NCBI RefSeq assembly: GCF_000270245.1
Contig: NC_015635.1
Location: forward strand, 4,712,001 to 4,776,000
DNA from: Microlunatus phosphovorus NM-1
GTDB lineage: Bacteria > Actinomycetota > Actinomycetes > Propionibacteriales > Propionibacteriaceae
Reading direction: 5' to 3'
Length of the DNA stretch: 64,000 nucleotides
Made by a program: the position numbers and the translations under genes. How positions within the stretch are numbered: position 1 is the stretch's first letter; every line of letters begins with the position of its first letter. Shown piece after piece: positions 54,489 to 63,665 of this stretch. The notes under the pieces are model-generated. The model was not told the DNA's origin, ran no database searches, and saw nothing but the letters and a program-made list of their open reading frames with translations.

Positions 54489-54923
54489 TCAGACCTGCTC
54501 AGCGGCGAACGCCTCCGGGCCCTGCTCGGCGGCGGCCGGGTCCATCCATCCGAACTCGATGTTGTTGCCGTCGGGATCGGTGATCCCACGCTGATACATG
54601 AAGCCGAAGTCCGAGGCGGGCCGCGGCTCCGAGCCGCCCGCTGCCAGGCCGGCTGCCGCCGCCGCGTCAACCGCCCCGCGGCTGTCGACGAAGACCGAGG
54701 TCGACCCGGTCGGGGAGACCGCCGGATCGCCGAGCGGCAGATCGGTGAAGGTCTGGAAGAACTCGCGGGTCAAGATCATGATCGCGCTGTGGTCCTCCTC
54801 GACGACGACACAGGCCGCGTTGTGATCGGTGAAGAGCGGGTTGATGGTGAATCCGATCGCCGTGTAGAACGCCTTCGCGCGCTCCAGATCGGTCACCGGC
54901 AGGCTGACGAACAGCATGGTCAT
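54489..54923 (-). CDS. VOC family (glyoxalase/dioxygenase fold) protein
   Basis: 144-residue member of the vicinal oxygen chelate superfamily (PhnB-like). It has LFVSLPVTDLERAKAFYTAI at the start, and the second module ends in RGITDPDGNNIEFGWMDP, with the usual metal-side Glu near the end. ATG at 54923 follows AGGGAG by six bases. Its reaction is unknown. An inverted repeat ACTTG/CAAGT lies about 50 bp upstream (54971-54987) and may serve as an operator. Confidence 0.85.
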   Translation of the reverse strand: MTMLFVSLPVTDLERAKAFYTAIGFTINPLFTDHNAACVVVEEDHSAIMILTREFFQTFTDLPLGDPAVSPTGSTSVFVDSRGAVDAAAAAGLAAGGSEPRPASDFGFMYQRGITDPDGNNIEFGWMDPAAAEQGPEAFAAEQV

Positions 54924-54970
54924 CGGGTTCTCCCTCTTCGCGGATGCGGTCGTTGGACTACAACGGCAAC

Positions 54971-54987
54971 ACTTGCAAAAAACAAGT
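54971..54987. promoter_or_regulatory. Inverted repeat upstream of the VOC gene
   Basis: ACTTG-CAAAAAA-CAAGT is an AT-rich palindrome 48 bp before the VOC start, in a GC-rich surround. It is a candidate site for the HxlR protein or the nearby TetR. Confidence 0.4.
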
Positions 54988-55088
54988 ACAGCGTCAAGAC
55001 CTCTGATCGCGATGCCGACGTGACCGATCTCCGGGACAGGACTGTCGGTCCGGTCGCACACAACAGCGAGTGAAGAGCAACCCTGGGG

Positions 55089-55682
55089 TCAACGAGACAG
55101 CCGGGCGACGAGGTCTTCCCAGCCGCGGGCAAGTCGGTCCTCGAACGTCTCCGCCGAATGCTCGCTGTCATCCAACGGCATGTAGAGGAGCAGCGGCACG
55201 TCCAGTGCGGCGTTGAACTGCATCGCGAGGATGTCGAGATCTGCCGCGTCGATCCCCGCCTGTTCCAGCAGTGTCCGGATGTGCTGTTGCGTCATCGTGG
55301 TCGGCGGGCCGAAGGGAACCGGTGTGCGCCCATCGAACGCGGCACGGGCGATCTCACGGTTCTCCGCGAGGAACCGTAGGCGCGCGCGCCCGAAGGCGAT
55401 GAGTCGGTCCAGCGGCTCGGCGCCGGGGCCGAGTGGCGGCGGGCCGGAGAGCACGCGCTTCTGGAAGGCTCGCTCGCCATCGCCCAGCAGCGCCATGAAG
55501 ATGCCCGATCGCGTCCCGAACCGCCGGAACACGGTGCCCTTCCCGAGACCGGACCGCTCCGCAAGCGCGTCCATCGTGATCTTGTCGACCCCCACGTCGG
55601 CCAACATCGCCCGCGCGGTTTCGATCAGCACCGCCCGGTTCCGGGCAGCGTCAGCACGCTCGGCAACCACGCGCACCTCCAT
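55089..55682 (-). CDS. TetR family regulator
   Basis: 197 residues. The helix-turn-helix is at about 35-55 (TMDALAERSGLGKGTVFRRF), followed by a TetR_C domain (RLIAFGRARLRFLAENREI onward). It diverges from the LUD-DoxX-monooxygenase genes and is separated from them by a 14-bp palindrome. It likely represses them. The start is ATG at 55682. Confidence 0.9.
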   Translation of the reverse strand: MEVRVVAERADAARNRAVLIETARAMLADVGVDKITMDALAERSGLGKGTVFRRFGTRSGIFMALLGDGERAFQKRVLSGPPPLGPGAEPLDRLIAFGRARLRFLAENREIARAAFDGRTPVPFGPPTTMTQQHIRTLLEQAGIDAADLDILAMQFNAALDVPLLLYMPLDDSEHSAETFEDRLARGWEDLVARLSR

Positions 55683-55731
55683 CCACGGTTGTAGCCCACT
55701 GGACTTTGCATCCCAGCATAACCGGGGTAAT

Positions 55732-55745
55732 CTTCTACTTAGAAG
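55732..55745. promoter_or_regulatory. Palindromic operator between TetR and LUD genes
   Basis: CTTCTA-CT-TAGAAG is a perfect inverted repeat in the divergent promoter, 35 bp before the LUD start. It is the likely TetR site. Confidence 0.65.
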
Positions 55746-55779
55746 CGGGGTAGAGTCCGTTTATAGTCGAGGAGCGAGA

Positions 55780-56391
55780 GTGCCCATGTCCCAGTTCGAT
55801 GTTCTGCCCGATGAGCAGACGGTCGCCGCGACCGTGTCTGCACTGGAGTCGCACGGTTTTACCGTGGAGGTCGTGGACGATCTGACGGCCGCACGGAAGG
55901 CCGCGCTGGCCCAGATCCCGCACGGCGCCAGAGTCTGGAAGAACACCTCGATCACCCTCGACGAGACGGGCATCTCGGCCGAGGTCGATGCCCCGGACGG
56001 GCCGTACGAGTCGGTCCGCCTCCAGATGACCGCGCAGAACTTCGCCACCCGCCAGATGAAAGAGATCGCCGTCGCCCCGGACTACGCGCTCGGCAGCGTG
56101 CACGCCATCACCCAGGACGGCGAGCTCCTGATCGGCTCCGCCTCCGGCAGCCAGTTCGCGACCGTGGCCTGGGGAGCCGACCACGTGGTGCTGGTCGCCG
56201 GGCTGCACAAGGTCGTGCCCGACCTGGACACCGCGCGCCGCCGCGTACGCGAGCACAGCCTGCCGTTGGAGAACGTGCGAGCGCAGGAGGCGTACGGACA
56301 GAACAGCCGCCTCAACAAGACGCTCGAGATCTACGGCGACCTGCCCGGCCGCACGCACCTCGTTCTGATCCGTCAGGTCATCGGCTACTGA
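55780..56391 (+). CDS. LUD-domain (LutC-like) protein
   Basis: About 203 residues. It resembles LutC-type DUF162 proteins: ALAQIPHGARVWKNTSITLDE near the start and GSVHAITQDGELLIGSASGSQ at the core, with LVLIRQVIGY at the end. It lacks Fe-S partners here. GTG at 55780 is preferred for GGAG five bases upstream; ATG at 55786 is an alternative. It may act in an oxidation with the flavin enzyme encoded downstream. Confidence 0.8.
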   Translation: MPMSQFDVLPDEQTVAATVSALESHGFTVEVVDDLTAARKAALAQIPHGARVWKNTSITLDETGISAEVDAPDGPYESVRLQMTAQNFATRQMKEIAVAPDYALGSVHAITQDGELLIGSASGSQFATVAWGADHVVLVAGLHKVVPDLDTARRRVREHSLPLENVRAQEAYGQNSRLNKTLEIYGDLPGRTHLVLIRQVIGY

Positions 56392-56480
56392 GCCTCCCGG
56401 GTCGCTCCGATCGCGGCCGTCACCAACACCTGCGTACGCCCGAAACCAACGCACAGAGACAAGAAGTAAAGGAACAGGCA

Positions 56481-56855
56481 GTGGATATCGCGGTATGGAT
56501 CGTCACCGGAATCGTCGTCCTCATTCTCGGCGGAGCCGGCGCAAGCAAGCTCGCCCGATCGAAGGAGAAGATCCTGGAGAACCCCAATATGGGATGGGCG
56601 AATGACTTCAGCCAGCCGGCGATCAAGCTGATCGGAGTCGCTGAGGTCGCCGGTTCCCTCGGGCTGGTGCTGTCGTGGGCGCTGAGCATCCTGCCGGTGC
56701 TCACCCCCATCGCCGGGTACGCCCTGGCGGCACTGATGATCGGGGCTGCCAGCGTCCACGCCCGGCGTCGTGAGTACGCCGGACTGCCCTTCGTGTTGCT
56801 GCTGGTCGCTGCCCCGCTGTTCGTCGCGATCGCCCGCACGATCGCACTCGCCTAG
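56481..56855 (+). CDS. DoxX-like membrane protein
   Basis: 124 residues with four hydrophobic segments and the DoxX-like pattern GGAGASKLARSKEK, then IKLIGVAEVAGSLGLVL. DoxX-family proteins often accompany redox or stress enzymes. The start is GTG at 56481. It lies between the LUD gene and the second monooxygenase, all on one strand. Confidence 0.82.
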   Translation: MDIAVWIVTGIVVLILGGAGASKLARSKEKILENPNMGWANDFSQPAIKLIGVAEVAGSLGLVLSWALSILPVLTPIAGYALAALMIGAASVHARRREYAGLPFVLLLVAAPLFVAIARTIALA

Positions 56856-56872
56856 ATCCTGGAGGTTTGACC

Positions 56873-57894
56873 ATGGAATTCGGACGTTGAGCATCGGGGA
56901 CCTCACCCGCGACCCGGTGAGCGGCGTGCTCGTCTCCGAGCACGAGCGCATCCATGCGCTCACCCGCATCGCCGTGCATGCCGAAGAGGCCGGGTTCGAC
57001 GTGTTCGCGATGGGTGAGCATCACAATCCGCCCTACATCTCCAGCGCGGACTCGACACTGCTGGCCTACATCGCGGCGCGCACGAGCCGCATCACCCTGT
57101 CGACCGGCACAACCCTCATCACCACCAACGACCCGGTGAAGATCGCCGAGGACTTCGCGACGCTGCAGCACCTCGCCGACGGCCGCGTCGATCTGATGCT
57201 CGGTCGCGGCAACACCCCCGTGGTGTACCCCTGGTTCGGCTACGACTACGCCGACAGCCTCGGACTCACCTTCGAGCATTACGAGCTGCTGCGCCGACTG
57301 TGGCGCGAGGAGAACCTCGACTGGTCGGGCCGCTACCGCACCCCGCTGCAGCAGTTCACCTCGGTGCCGCGCCCCCTCGACGGCGTTCCCCCGTTCGTGT
57401 GGCACGGCTCCATCAGCAGCCCCGAGATCGCCGAGCAAGCCGCCCGATACGCCGACGGCTTCTTCATCAACAACAACTTCGCGCCGATGGAGCACTACGC
57501 CCGCTCCGTCACTCTCTACCGTGAACGGTTCGCCGCCCACGGCCACGGCCGCCCCGAGGACGGCATCGTCGGCGCCGGAGGCGGCATCTGGGTACGCCCC
57601 AACTCCCAAGACGCCCTCCACGAGTACCGCCCGTACTTCAACGCGCACCCCATCCACGCCCGATCAGGCCACTCCCTTGAACACGAGATCGCCACCACCG
57701 GCCTCACCGTCGGCAGCCCGGCCCAGGTCGTCGAGAAGGTGCTGACCTTCCCGGCCCACTTCGGACCGCTGCGCCGGGTGCTGTTCGGCTTCGATTACGG
57801 CGGCATCCCCGAAGCCAAGATCCACCAGGTCATCGACCTCGTCGGCAGCGAGGTGCTGCCCGTGCTGCGGCAGGAGATCGCCGGAGCCGCGTAA
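56873..57894 (+). pseudogene. LLM-class flavin monooxygenase, frameshift in the first codons
   Basis: About 336 residues, related to the protein at 44252. The conserved core is complete (GEHHNPPYISSADS, then DPVKIAEDFATLQHLADGR, then PFVWHGSISSPEIAEQAARY). An ATG at 56873, after GGAGG, opens MEFGR and hits TGA at 56888-56890. The family N-terminus continues in the other frame from TTG at 56887 (TLSIGDLTRDP). One missing base explains it. If real, TTG overlapping the TGA might allow restart, so function could survive. No FMN reductase is adjacent. Confidence 0.8.
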
Positions 57895-57909
57895 GGGAGA
57901 CGCAGCTGA

Positions 57910-58944
57910 TCACGGCCTCGCGGGATCGATCCAGCCACGATAGGCGGCAGGGTCGACATTGCTGCCGCACACGATCGTGACGACGTGCTGGCCTGCGAAG
58001 CGTTCGGGCGCTTCAAGGATCGCGGCGATGCCGAGTGCGGCCGCTGGCTCGACCACGAGGCCTGCGTGCTCCATCAGCAGTCGCATGCCTGTCACGATCG
58101 ACTCTTCCCGGACCAAGACGGCATCGTCGGCCACGACGAGCAGGTCGGCCAGGACTTCCGCGATGGGGTAACGCCCTGCAACGCCGTCGGCGATCGTGCT
58201 TGTCGAGCTGGTGGTGACGACACGCTGTTGCTGCCATGAGCGGGTCAGGGCCGGCGCACCGTGCGGCTGCACGCAGACGACCTCCGTCTCGGGAGACAGC
58301 GACTTCATTGCATAGCCGACGCCGGTCGCGAGAGCGCCCCCGCCGAGAGCTATCAGAATGGAGTCGTACGACGAACTGGCGGCCGCGAGTTCCAGGCCGA
58401 TGGTCGCGGCGCCCTCACAGGTCTCGATGTCGAGGCTGTCCTCAAGCAGGCGGATACCCTCTGTTCGGGCGATCTCAACAGCCCAGTCGCGCGCCGACTC
58501 GTGGTCGCCGTCCACCAACTCCAGCCTCGCTCCCAGTGCGCGAATGCGGTCGAGCTTGATCGCCGGCGCGAAGCGTGAGGCCACGACGGTGACGTCGAGA
58601 CCGCGCTGGCGACCCGACCATGCCAGGGCCTGACCAAGGTTTCCTGCGCTGGCGCAGACGACGGAGCGTTCTCCTGCATCGGCCATCTGAGTCGCGACGA
58701 CCTCGGTGCCCCTGCCCTTGAAGCTACGAACGGGGTTCGCTGTTTCGAGCTTCACGCTTACCTCGCATCCGAGCACTGGCGCGAGGCTCTCACACACATA
58801 CAACGGTGTGTCGAGAAATGCCGGGTTGATAACCTGCCGCGCAGCCTGAACACGATCGAGGTGGAGCCTGGTCGTCGCGTTGGTCAGGGCGCACTCCTGG
58901 CTTCGTCTCGGCGGGCACCCAGGCGGTCGATGCCCTGACGTCAC
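57910..58944 (-). CDS. PLP-dependent threonine/serine dehydratase-like enzyme
   Basis: About 344 residues of the fold-type II PLP family. The PLP lysine is at about 76 in NPVRSFKGRG. SAGNLGQALAWSGRQ is the substrate loop and ALGGGALATGVGYAM the phosphate loop. It would deaminate threonine or serine or act on a related amino acid. GTG at 58944 is the best in-frame start, but it lacks a spaced ribosome site; real translation might begin nearer NATTRLHLDRV. It ends 16 bp from the convergent monooxygenase gene. Confidence 0.8.
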   Translation of the reverse strand: MTSGHRPPGCPPRRSQECALTNATTRLHLDRVQAARQVINPAFLDTPLYVCESLAPVLGCEVSVKLETANPVRSFKGRGTEVVATQMADAGERSVVCASAGNLGQALAWSGRQRGLDVTVVASRFAPAIKLDRIRALGARLELVDGDHESARDWAVEIARTEGIRLLEDSLDIETCEGAATIGLELAAASSSYDSILIALGGGALATGVGYAMKSLSPETEVVCVQPHGAPALTRSWQQQRVVTTSSTSTIADGVAGRYPIAEVLADLLVVADDAVLVREESIVTGMRLLMEHAGLVVEPAAALGIAAILEAPERFAGQHVVTIVCGSNVDPAAYRGWIDPARP

Positions 58945-59058
58945 TCCCCGGTGGTCCGCCCACCCGCGCCAGTCGTGTGGATGCGACTCTACCCGCCCCA
59001 AGCGGGAGGTTCGAGAACTGTCACAGGTCAGGGCAAGGCACAAAGCTCGAGCTTTTCG

Positions 59059-59132
59059 TGCCCCCGGTGGGACTCGAACCCACACTCGGGCGGGTTTAAG
59101 CCGCCTGCCTCTGCCGGTTGGGCTACGGGGGC
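59059..59132 (-). tRNA. tRNA with anticodon UAA (Leu by codon), short variable loop
   Basis: A full cloverleaf of 74 nt: acceptor GCCCCCG/CGGGGGC, D arm with GCC/GGC, anticodon stem GGCGG/CCGCC with loop CTTAAAC. The variable loop CGAGT has only five bases, and the T arm is GTGGG-TTCGAGT-CCCAC. The discriminator is A and CCA is not encoded. Leucine tRNAs usually have a long variable arm, so the short one is unusual for this anticodon. Confidence 0.92.
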
Positions 59133-59405
59133 CCGATCGGGGCGATCCTAGACCCGTGCGGACACCCCGTGGATCCGTACGGAGCCTCCTGAGCGCGAAG
59201 TCAGAGTTGCCTCTCGTGCCGATCCATCGCGTGTGCCAGGATGCTTGGCGGGTCAGCGTGCCGCCACGCGGGCCTGCACTGCACAGGGATGAACCGCCAG
59301 CGACCAGCACAGCGTCATCCTGTTCGGCTGACTGCGGGAACCCCACCAAGCTCACCGCCGATCCCACACCAGGGGTCGCACCACTCAACGAGGAGGCACT
59401 GGCCG

Positions 59406-60401
59406 ATGGCTGAACACGCCACAGCAACCGTCCCGACGAAGATCGCCGTGCTCGGACCTATCCCCCGAGACCACATCACCACCTACCGTGGTCAGGTCCT
59501 CAACAAGTACGGCTGCGCGCTGTACACCGCGATCGCCTTGTCAGCGCTCGTCGGCGACCAGGGCACCGTCGTGCCGATCGTCAACGTCTCCGAGCAGGAC
59601 GAGGGCCCGATCCTCGAGATCCTCTCGAAGTATCCCAACCTCGACCTCACCGGCATCCGCGCCGTCGGGGATCGCGGAGACGTCGTCCGGCTCAAGTTCG
59701 TCGACCAGAACAACCGACTGGAGCGCCAGACGGGCTTCATGGCACCGATCACGCCTGCCGATGTGGAGTTCGCGCTCGATGCCGACGCGTTCGTCTGCGT
59801 GCCGATCACCGACTACGAGGTGAGCCAATCCACCCTCGAGTACATCCGTGCGAACAGTGACGGCGTCATCCTGCTGGATGGCCACGGGCCGACCACGGCG
59901 ATCAACCACGGCGGCAAACGGGAGCGACGGCTGTGGATCGACATCCAAGAGTGGCTGCCCAGTCTCGACATCCTCAAGATGAACCTGGAGGAGGCCGGCT
60001 GCAGCTGGCTCCCCGGGCCGGGCGACGACCGTGAGCCCGGCGATCCGATCCCGGTGTCCGATCTCACCGACTTCGCTCGCGGGGTGCTGTCCGGAGGTCT
60101 CAAGGCGCTGTGCGTGACCCTCGACGAAGAGGGCTGCGTCGCCTTCACCCTCGACCACGACGGAGAGCTCATCGAGACGGTGGTGCCCAGGTTGCCCATC
60201 GATCGGGTGATCGACACGACGGGCTGCGGCGACTCCTTTGCCGCCGGGATGGCGTTCGGCTATCTCCTCGACGGCGACATCGTGACGGCCTGCCGCTACG
60301 GCAATGCGATCGGGGCGCAGCGGGCCAGCGCAACCAAGCTGGACGGCTACAGCGACCGGGAGACCACGGCAGCGCAGATCCAGGCGGCGTTCGGCGCATG
60401 A
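59406..60401 (+). CDS. PfkB-family carbohydrate/nucleoside kinase
   Basis: 331-residue ribokinase-fold kinase. The C-terminal signature DTTGCGDSFAAGMAFGY has the catalytic base Asp at about 276. KYGCALYTAIALSALVGDQG matches the substrate end near residue 34. ATG has GAGGAGG well placed. The stop overlaps the start of the GH65 gene (ATGA). Its substrate is unknown; the pairing with a phosphorylase suggests it phosphorylates the released free sugar. Confidence 0.88.
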   Translation: MAEHATATVPTKIAVLGPIPRDHITTYRGQVLNKYGCALYTAIALSALVGDQGTVVPIVNVSEQDEGPILEILSKYPNLDLTGIRAVGDRGDVVRLKFVDQNNRLERQTGFMAPITPADVEFALDADAFVCVPITDYEVSQSTLEYIRANSDGVILLDGHGPTTAINHGGKRERRLWIDIQEWLPSLDILKMNLEEAGCSWLPGPGDDREPGDPIPVSDLTDFARGVLSGGLKALCVTLDEEGCVAFTLDHDGELIETVVPRLPIDRVIDTTGCGDSFAAGMAFGYLLDGDIVTACRYGNAIGAQRASATKLDGYSDRETTAAQIQAAFGA

Positions 60402-62818
60402 GCGAGACGATCAGCCCCATCTCGGTCAACCCTGGGGCCGCCGGCCAGATCCCCGCGGCGATGGCTGCGCTGCCGGCCGAGTGGACCGTGCACCAAACCC
60501 AGTTCGAGCCGGAGCTCGCGAACGTGTACGAGACCCAGTTCACCGTGGGGAACGGACGGTTCGCCGCCCGTGGCTCGCTGGAGGAACGCCATCACGGCGA
60601 CATTCCCGGGAGCTTCGTTGCCGGCGTGTACGACGCGCACGACTCGATCGTGATCGACCTGGTCAACCTCCCCGACTGGCTCGACACCGCGGTCATCGCC
60701 GCGGGCACCCAGCTCACCGTGGACAGTTGCACGGTGGTCTCACACCAGCGGGCGCTCGACCTGGCGCACGGTGTGCTGTGGCGCTCGACCGTGTTCGAGG
60801 ACCGCGCCGGGAACCAGACGCGGGTCGACAGTGTGCGTACGGCGTCGATGCACGACCGCGACATCGCGCTGCTCCGGCTCGAAGTGACCCCGCTCAACCA
60901 CGCCGGCGACGTCCAGTTGATCACCGGCATCGACGGGGATCGGACGAACATGGAAGCGCTCCCGGTCTATCCGAAGGGGCGGGTCTTCACCACCGAGGAA
61001 CGCAACGCGAAGTGGGCACGCAGCCGGCACCTGCGTACGGTCGCCACCGAGGAGACCGAGGGCGGCGAGCTGGTGCTGACCACGCACACCATCGGGTCCG
61101 ACGTGGACATTGCTTTCGCTGTGTCGGCATCGCTCACGCCGGCGGCCTCGGCCGAGTCGACCGTGCACGCGGCGGACTCGATCCGCCGTACGCTCACCGT
61201 CTCTCTGGCAGAGGGTCAGACCGCACGGCTGGACAAGGTGGTGGCCGTGCGGACCAGTCGCGACGTCGACGCCGTTGCCGGCGAGGATCTCGCGGCTCGT
61301 GCCGCAGCGCTCGCCCAGGACGCGGCGGCGCGCGGGGTGGACACCCTGCTGGCCGAGAGCGCGGACGTCTGGGCAGATCTCTGGGAGGCATCCGATGCCG
61401 AGGTGCATGGGGACGACCAGCTGAGCCTGGCGGTGCGGTTCGGCATCTACCACCTGCTCATCACCGCGAACCCGGACGATCCCACCGTGAACATCGGCGC
61501 CAAGTCGCTCAGCGGCGAGGGCTATCGCGGCCACGTGTTCTGGGACACCGAGGCGGTGATGCTGCCGTTCTATCTGCTCACGAACCCGCACACGGCACGT
61601 GCCCTGCTCGGCTACCGGCATCACACGCTGCCCGGCGCCCGCCGGAACTCGGCCGCGAACGGCACGCTCGGCGCACGATATGCCTGGGAGGCGGCGGCGA
61701 CCGGAGACGAAGAGTGCCCGATCCTGACCGCGGACGGCAAGGACCGGTTCTGGACCCGTGACGAGGAGGTGCACGTCACCGCCGATGTGCCGTTCGCCAT
61801 CCACCGCTATGTGGAGGCCACGCAAGACGTCGACTACCTCTTCGGCGAGGCGGCCGAAGTGCTCTTCGACACCGCACGGTTCTGGGTGTCCTTCATCCAG
61901 ACCGATGAGGACGGCAGCGCGCATATGCGCAGCGTCATGGGGCCGGACGAGTTCCACTCCCACGTCGACGACAACGCCTTCACCAACTTCATCGTCCGCT
62001 GGCATCTGAACTATGCCGCGTCGGTCTTCGACCAGATGAGCGAGCAGGCACCGGAGCAGTTGGCGGCTGTCGTCGAGACGCTCGGACTGGACGCCGGTGA
62101 GCCTGCGCAGTGGCGCTCGACCGCCGATCGGCTGGTGCAGGGGTCGGCGAACGAGAACGGCGTGATCGAGCAGTTCGCCGGCTACTTCGAGCGCGACGAC
62201 GTACCGGTCACGGAGTGGGACGAGAACAACATGCCCCGCTATCCCGAGGGCTATCACCACTTCAACTGCGAGACCACGCAACTGCTCAAGCAGCCCGACG
62301 TGCTGCAGGCCGTGCTGATGTTCCCGGACGCCTTCAGCCCGGAGGTGAAGCGGGCGAACTTCGACTACTACGAGCCGCGGACGCTGCACAAGAGCTCGCT
62401 GAGCCCGTCGGTGCACGCCACCGTCGGACTCAACGTGGGCGATCACACCCGTGCGCTGCAGTACTTCACTCGTTCTGCTCTCGTCGACCTGGCCGACAAC
62501 CAGGGCAACACGCACGAGGGCATGCACATCGCCTCGGCCGCCGGCACCTGGTCGACGCTGGTGAACGGCTTCGGCGGACTGCAGGTCGAGAACGGCGAGC
62601 TGGTGCTGCACCGGCCGTGGATCCCCGACGAATGGGAGGGCCTCAGCTATCGGATCAACTGGCGCGGGCTCCGGTTGCGGGTACGTGCCACGCATGCCGA
62701 GGTGCGGTTGTCGGTGGACGGTCCCGCCGGTGAGGAACTCGATATCACCGTCGATGGCACTCCCCTCCGGCTCGCCACCGGGACCGAGACCGTGCTGGAG
62801 CTCGACGCCGTCGAATGA
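60398..62818 (+). CDS. Glycoside hydrolase family 65 phosphorylase
   Basis: 806 residues, the usual GH65 length. An N-terminal beta-sandwich (VYETQFTVGNGRFAARGSLEE) is followed by an (alpha/alpha)6 barrel. The catalytic Glu is at about 518 in MGPDEFHSHVDDNAFTN. HVFWDTEAVMLPF and the phosphate-site region KSSLSPSVHA are present. Family members cleave alpha-glucosyl disaccharides with phosphate to beta-glucose 1-phosphate. Maltose, trehalose, kojibiose and nigerose types cannot be told apart here. It is coupled to the kinase gene. Confidence 0.92.
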   Translation: MSETISPISVNPGAAGQIPAAMAALPAEWTVHQTQFEPELANVYETQFTVGNGRFAARGSLEERHHGDIPGSFVAGVYDAHDSIVIDLVNLPDWLDTAVIAAGTQLTVDSCTVVSHQRALDLAHGVLWRSTVFEDRAGNQTRVDSVRTASMHDRDIALLRLEVTPLNHAGDVQLITGIDGDRTNMEALPVYPKGRVFTTEERNAKWARSRHLRTVATEETEGGELVLTTHTIGSDVDIAFAVSASLTPAASAESTVHAADSIRRTLTVSLAEGQTARLDKVVAVRTSRDVDAVAGEDLAARAAALAQDAAARGVDTLLAESADVWADLWEASDAEVHGDDQLSLAVRFGIYHLLITANPDDPTVNIGAKSLSGEGYRGHVFWDTEAVMLPFYLLTNPHTARALLGYRHHTLPGARRNSAANGTLGARYAWEAAATGDEECPILTADGKDRFWTRDEEVHVTADVPFAIHRYVEATQDVDYLFGEAAEVLFDTARFWVSFIQTDEDGSAHMRSVMGPDEFHSHVDDNAFTNFIVRWHLNYAASVFDQMSEQAPEQLAAVVETLGLDAGEPAQWRSTADRLVQGSANENGVIEQFAGYFERDDVPVTEWDENNMPRYPEGYHHFNCETTQLLKQPDVLQAVLMFPDAFSPEVKRANFDYYEPRTLHKSSLSPSVHATVGLNVGDHTRALQYFTRSALVDLADNQGNTHEGMHIASAAGTWSTLVNGFGGLQVENGELVLHRPWIPDEWEGLSYRINWRGLRLRVRATHAEVRLSVDGPAGEELDITVDGTPLRLATGTETVLELDAVE

Positions 62819-62827
62819 CCTGCCGGA

Positions 62828-62872
62828 GTTTTGTTCCGTGGTCCCCTTCTGAGGTGCACCACGGAACAAAAC
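62828..62872 (+). terminator. Strong hairpin after the GH65 gene
   Basis: GTTTTGTTCCGTGGT (62828-62842) and ACCACGGAACAAAAC (62858-62872) form a perfect 15-bp stem with a 15-nt loop, 9 bp after the stop. There is no T-run, but the position fits a terminator. Confidence 0.7.
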
Positions 62873-63005
62873 CGGCGGATACCCAGGAGGATGGTGTTCG
62901 AGGAGCCAGTCAGCGTTGCGCTGTGGACCAGCGTTCCTGCGGCATCCCGGCGGACGCACAGGAAAGCCGTTGATCGCTGACGGATGTCGATGCGACGATC
63001 CGCGA

Positions 63006-63557
63006 ATGATCGACTTCGACGGCTTTCCGCGGCTGACCACCGACCGGCTGGTCCTTCGCGAACCTGTGACAACCGACGCTGCCGACATCCTGGTGTTCCG
63101 GAGCGATCCGGTGGCACAGCGGTACAACTCCGCACCCCTCCGAGATCTGGACGAGAGCCGGGGTCTGATCGAGGAGATCCGGGACGTCTACGCAAACCGG
63201 GCCGGCGTTATCTGGGCAGTGACGCTCACTGAGACCGGTCGGGTCATCGGGATCTTCGGCTTTGACGGCTGGGACACCTACCATCGCCGCGCCCAGGTCG
63301 GCTACGACCTGAGCAGGGATCTGTGGGGTCGAGGGCTCGCGACGGAGGCCCTGGCCGCAATCCTGGCGTACGGATTCTCCGAGCTGGGCCTGCATCGCGT
63401 CGAGGCCCAGACCATTGCCGACAACGAGGAATCGGTACGTCTGCTGGGCCGGCTCGGCTTCCAGCGGGAAGGGACTCGACGCGACCATTCCTTCGAGGAG
63501 GACGGACTGTTCCACGACGGGGCCATCTACGGTCTCTTGGCACCCGAACGGCCGTGA
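63006..63557 (+). CDS. GNAT acetyltransferase (RimJ/RimL-like)
   Basis: 183 residues, of the Acetyltransf_3 type. LTTDRLVLREP at the start, VGYDLSRDLWGRGLATEAL as acetyl-CoA loop (core GRGLATEAL), and VRLLGRLGFQREGTRRD at the end. It acetylates a protein N-terminus or small amine; the substrate is unknown. ATG at 63006 starts the family homology. Confidence 0.9.
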   Translation: MIDFDGFPRLTTDRLVLREPVTTDAADILVFRSDPVAQRYNSAPLRDLDESRGLIEEIRDVYANRAGVIWAVTLTETGRVIGIFGFDGWDTYHRRAQVGYDLSRDLWGRGLATEALAAILAYGFSELGLHRVEAQTIADNEESVRLLGRLGFQREGTRRDHSFEEDGLFHDGAIYGLLAPERP

Positions 63558-63585
63558 ACCGGCCGGAATCGGCTGGTCCTGACCA

Positions 63586-63642
63586 CGAGAAGGAGGTTTG
63601 GCACCTCGTCAGCGCCGAATCGGGTGCCGGATCTCCTTCTCG
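63586..63642 (+). terminator. Hairpin after the GNAT gene
   Basis: CGAGAAGGAG (63586-63595) and CTCCTTCTCG (63633-63642) form a perfect 10-bp stem. Inside it, GGCACC and GGTGCC can extend the helix. It lies between the GNAT stop and the next ATG. Confidence 0.65.
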
Positions 63643-63665
63643 CGGACTGGTGCAGACTCAGGCGC

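Noticed and set aside
60740-63127. A 795-codon minus-strand frame
   Set aside because: It is antisense to the GH65 gene, which has full-length family similarity.
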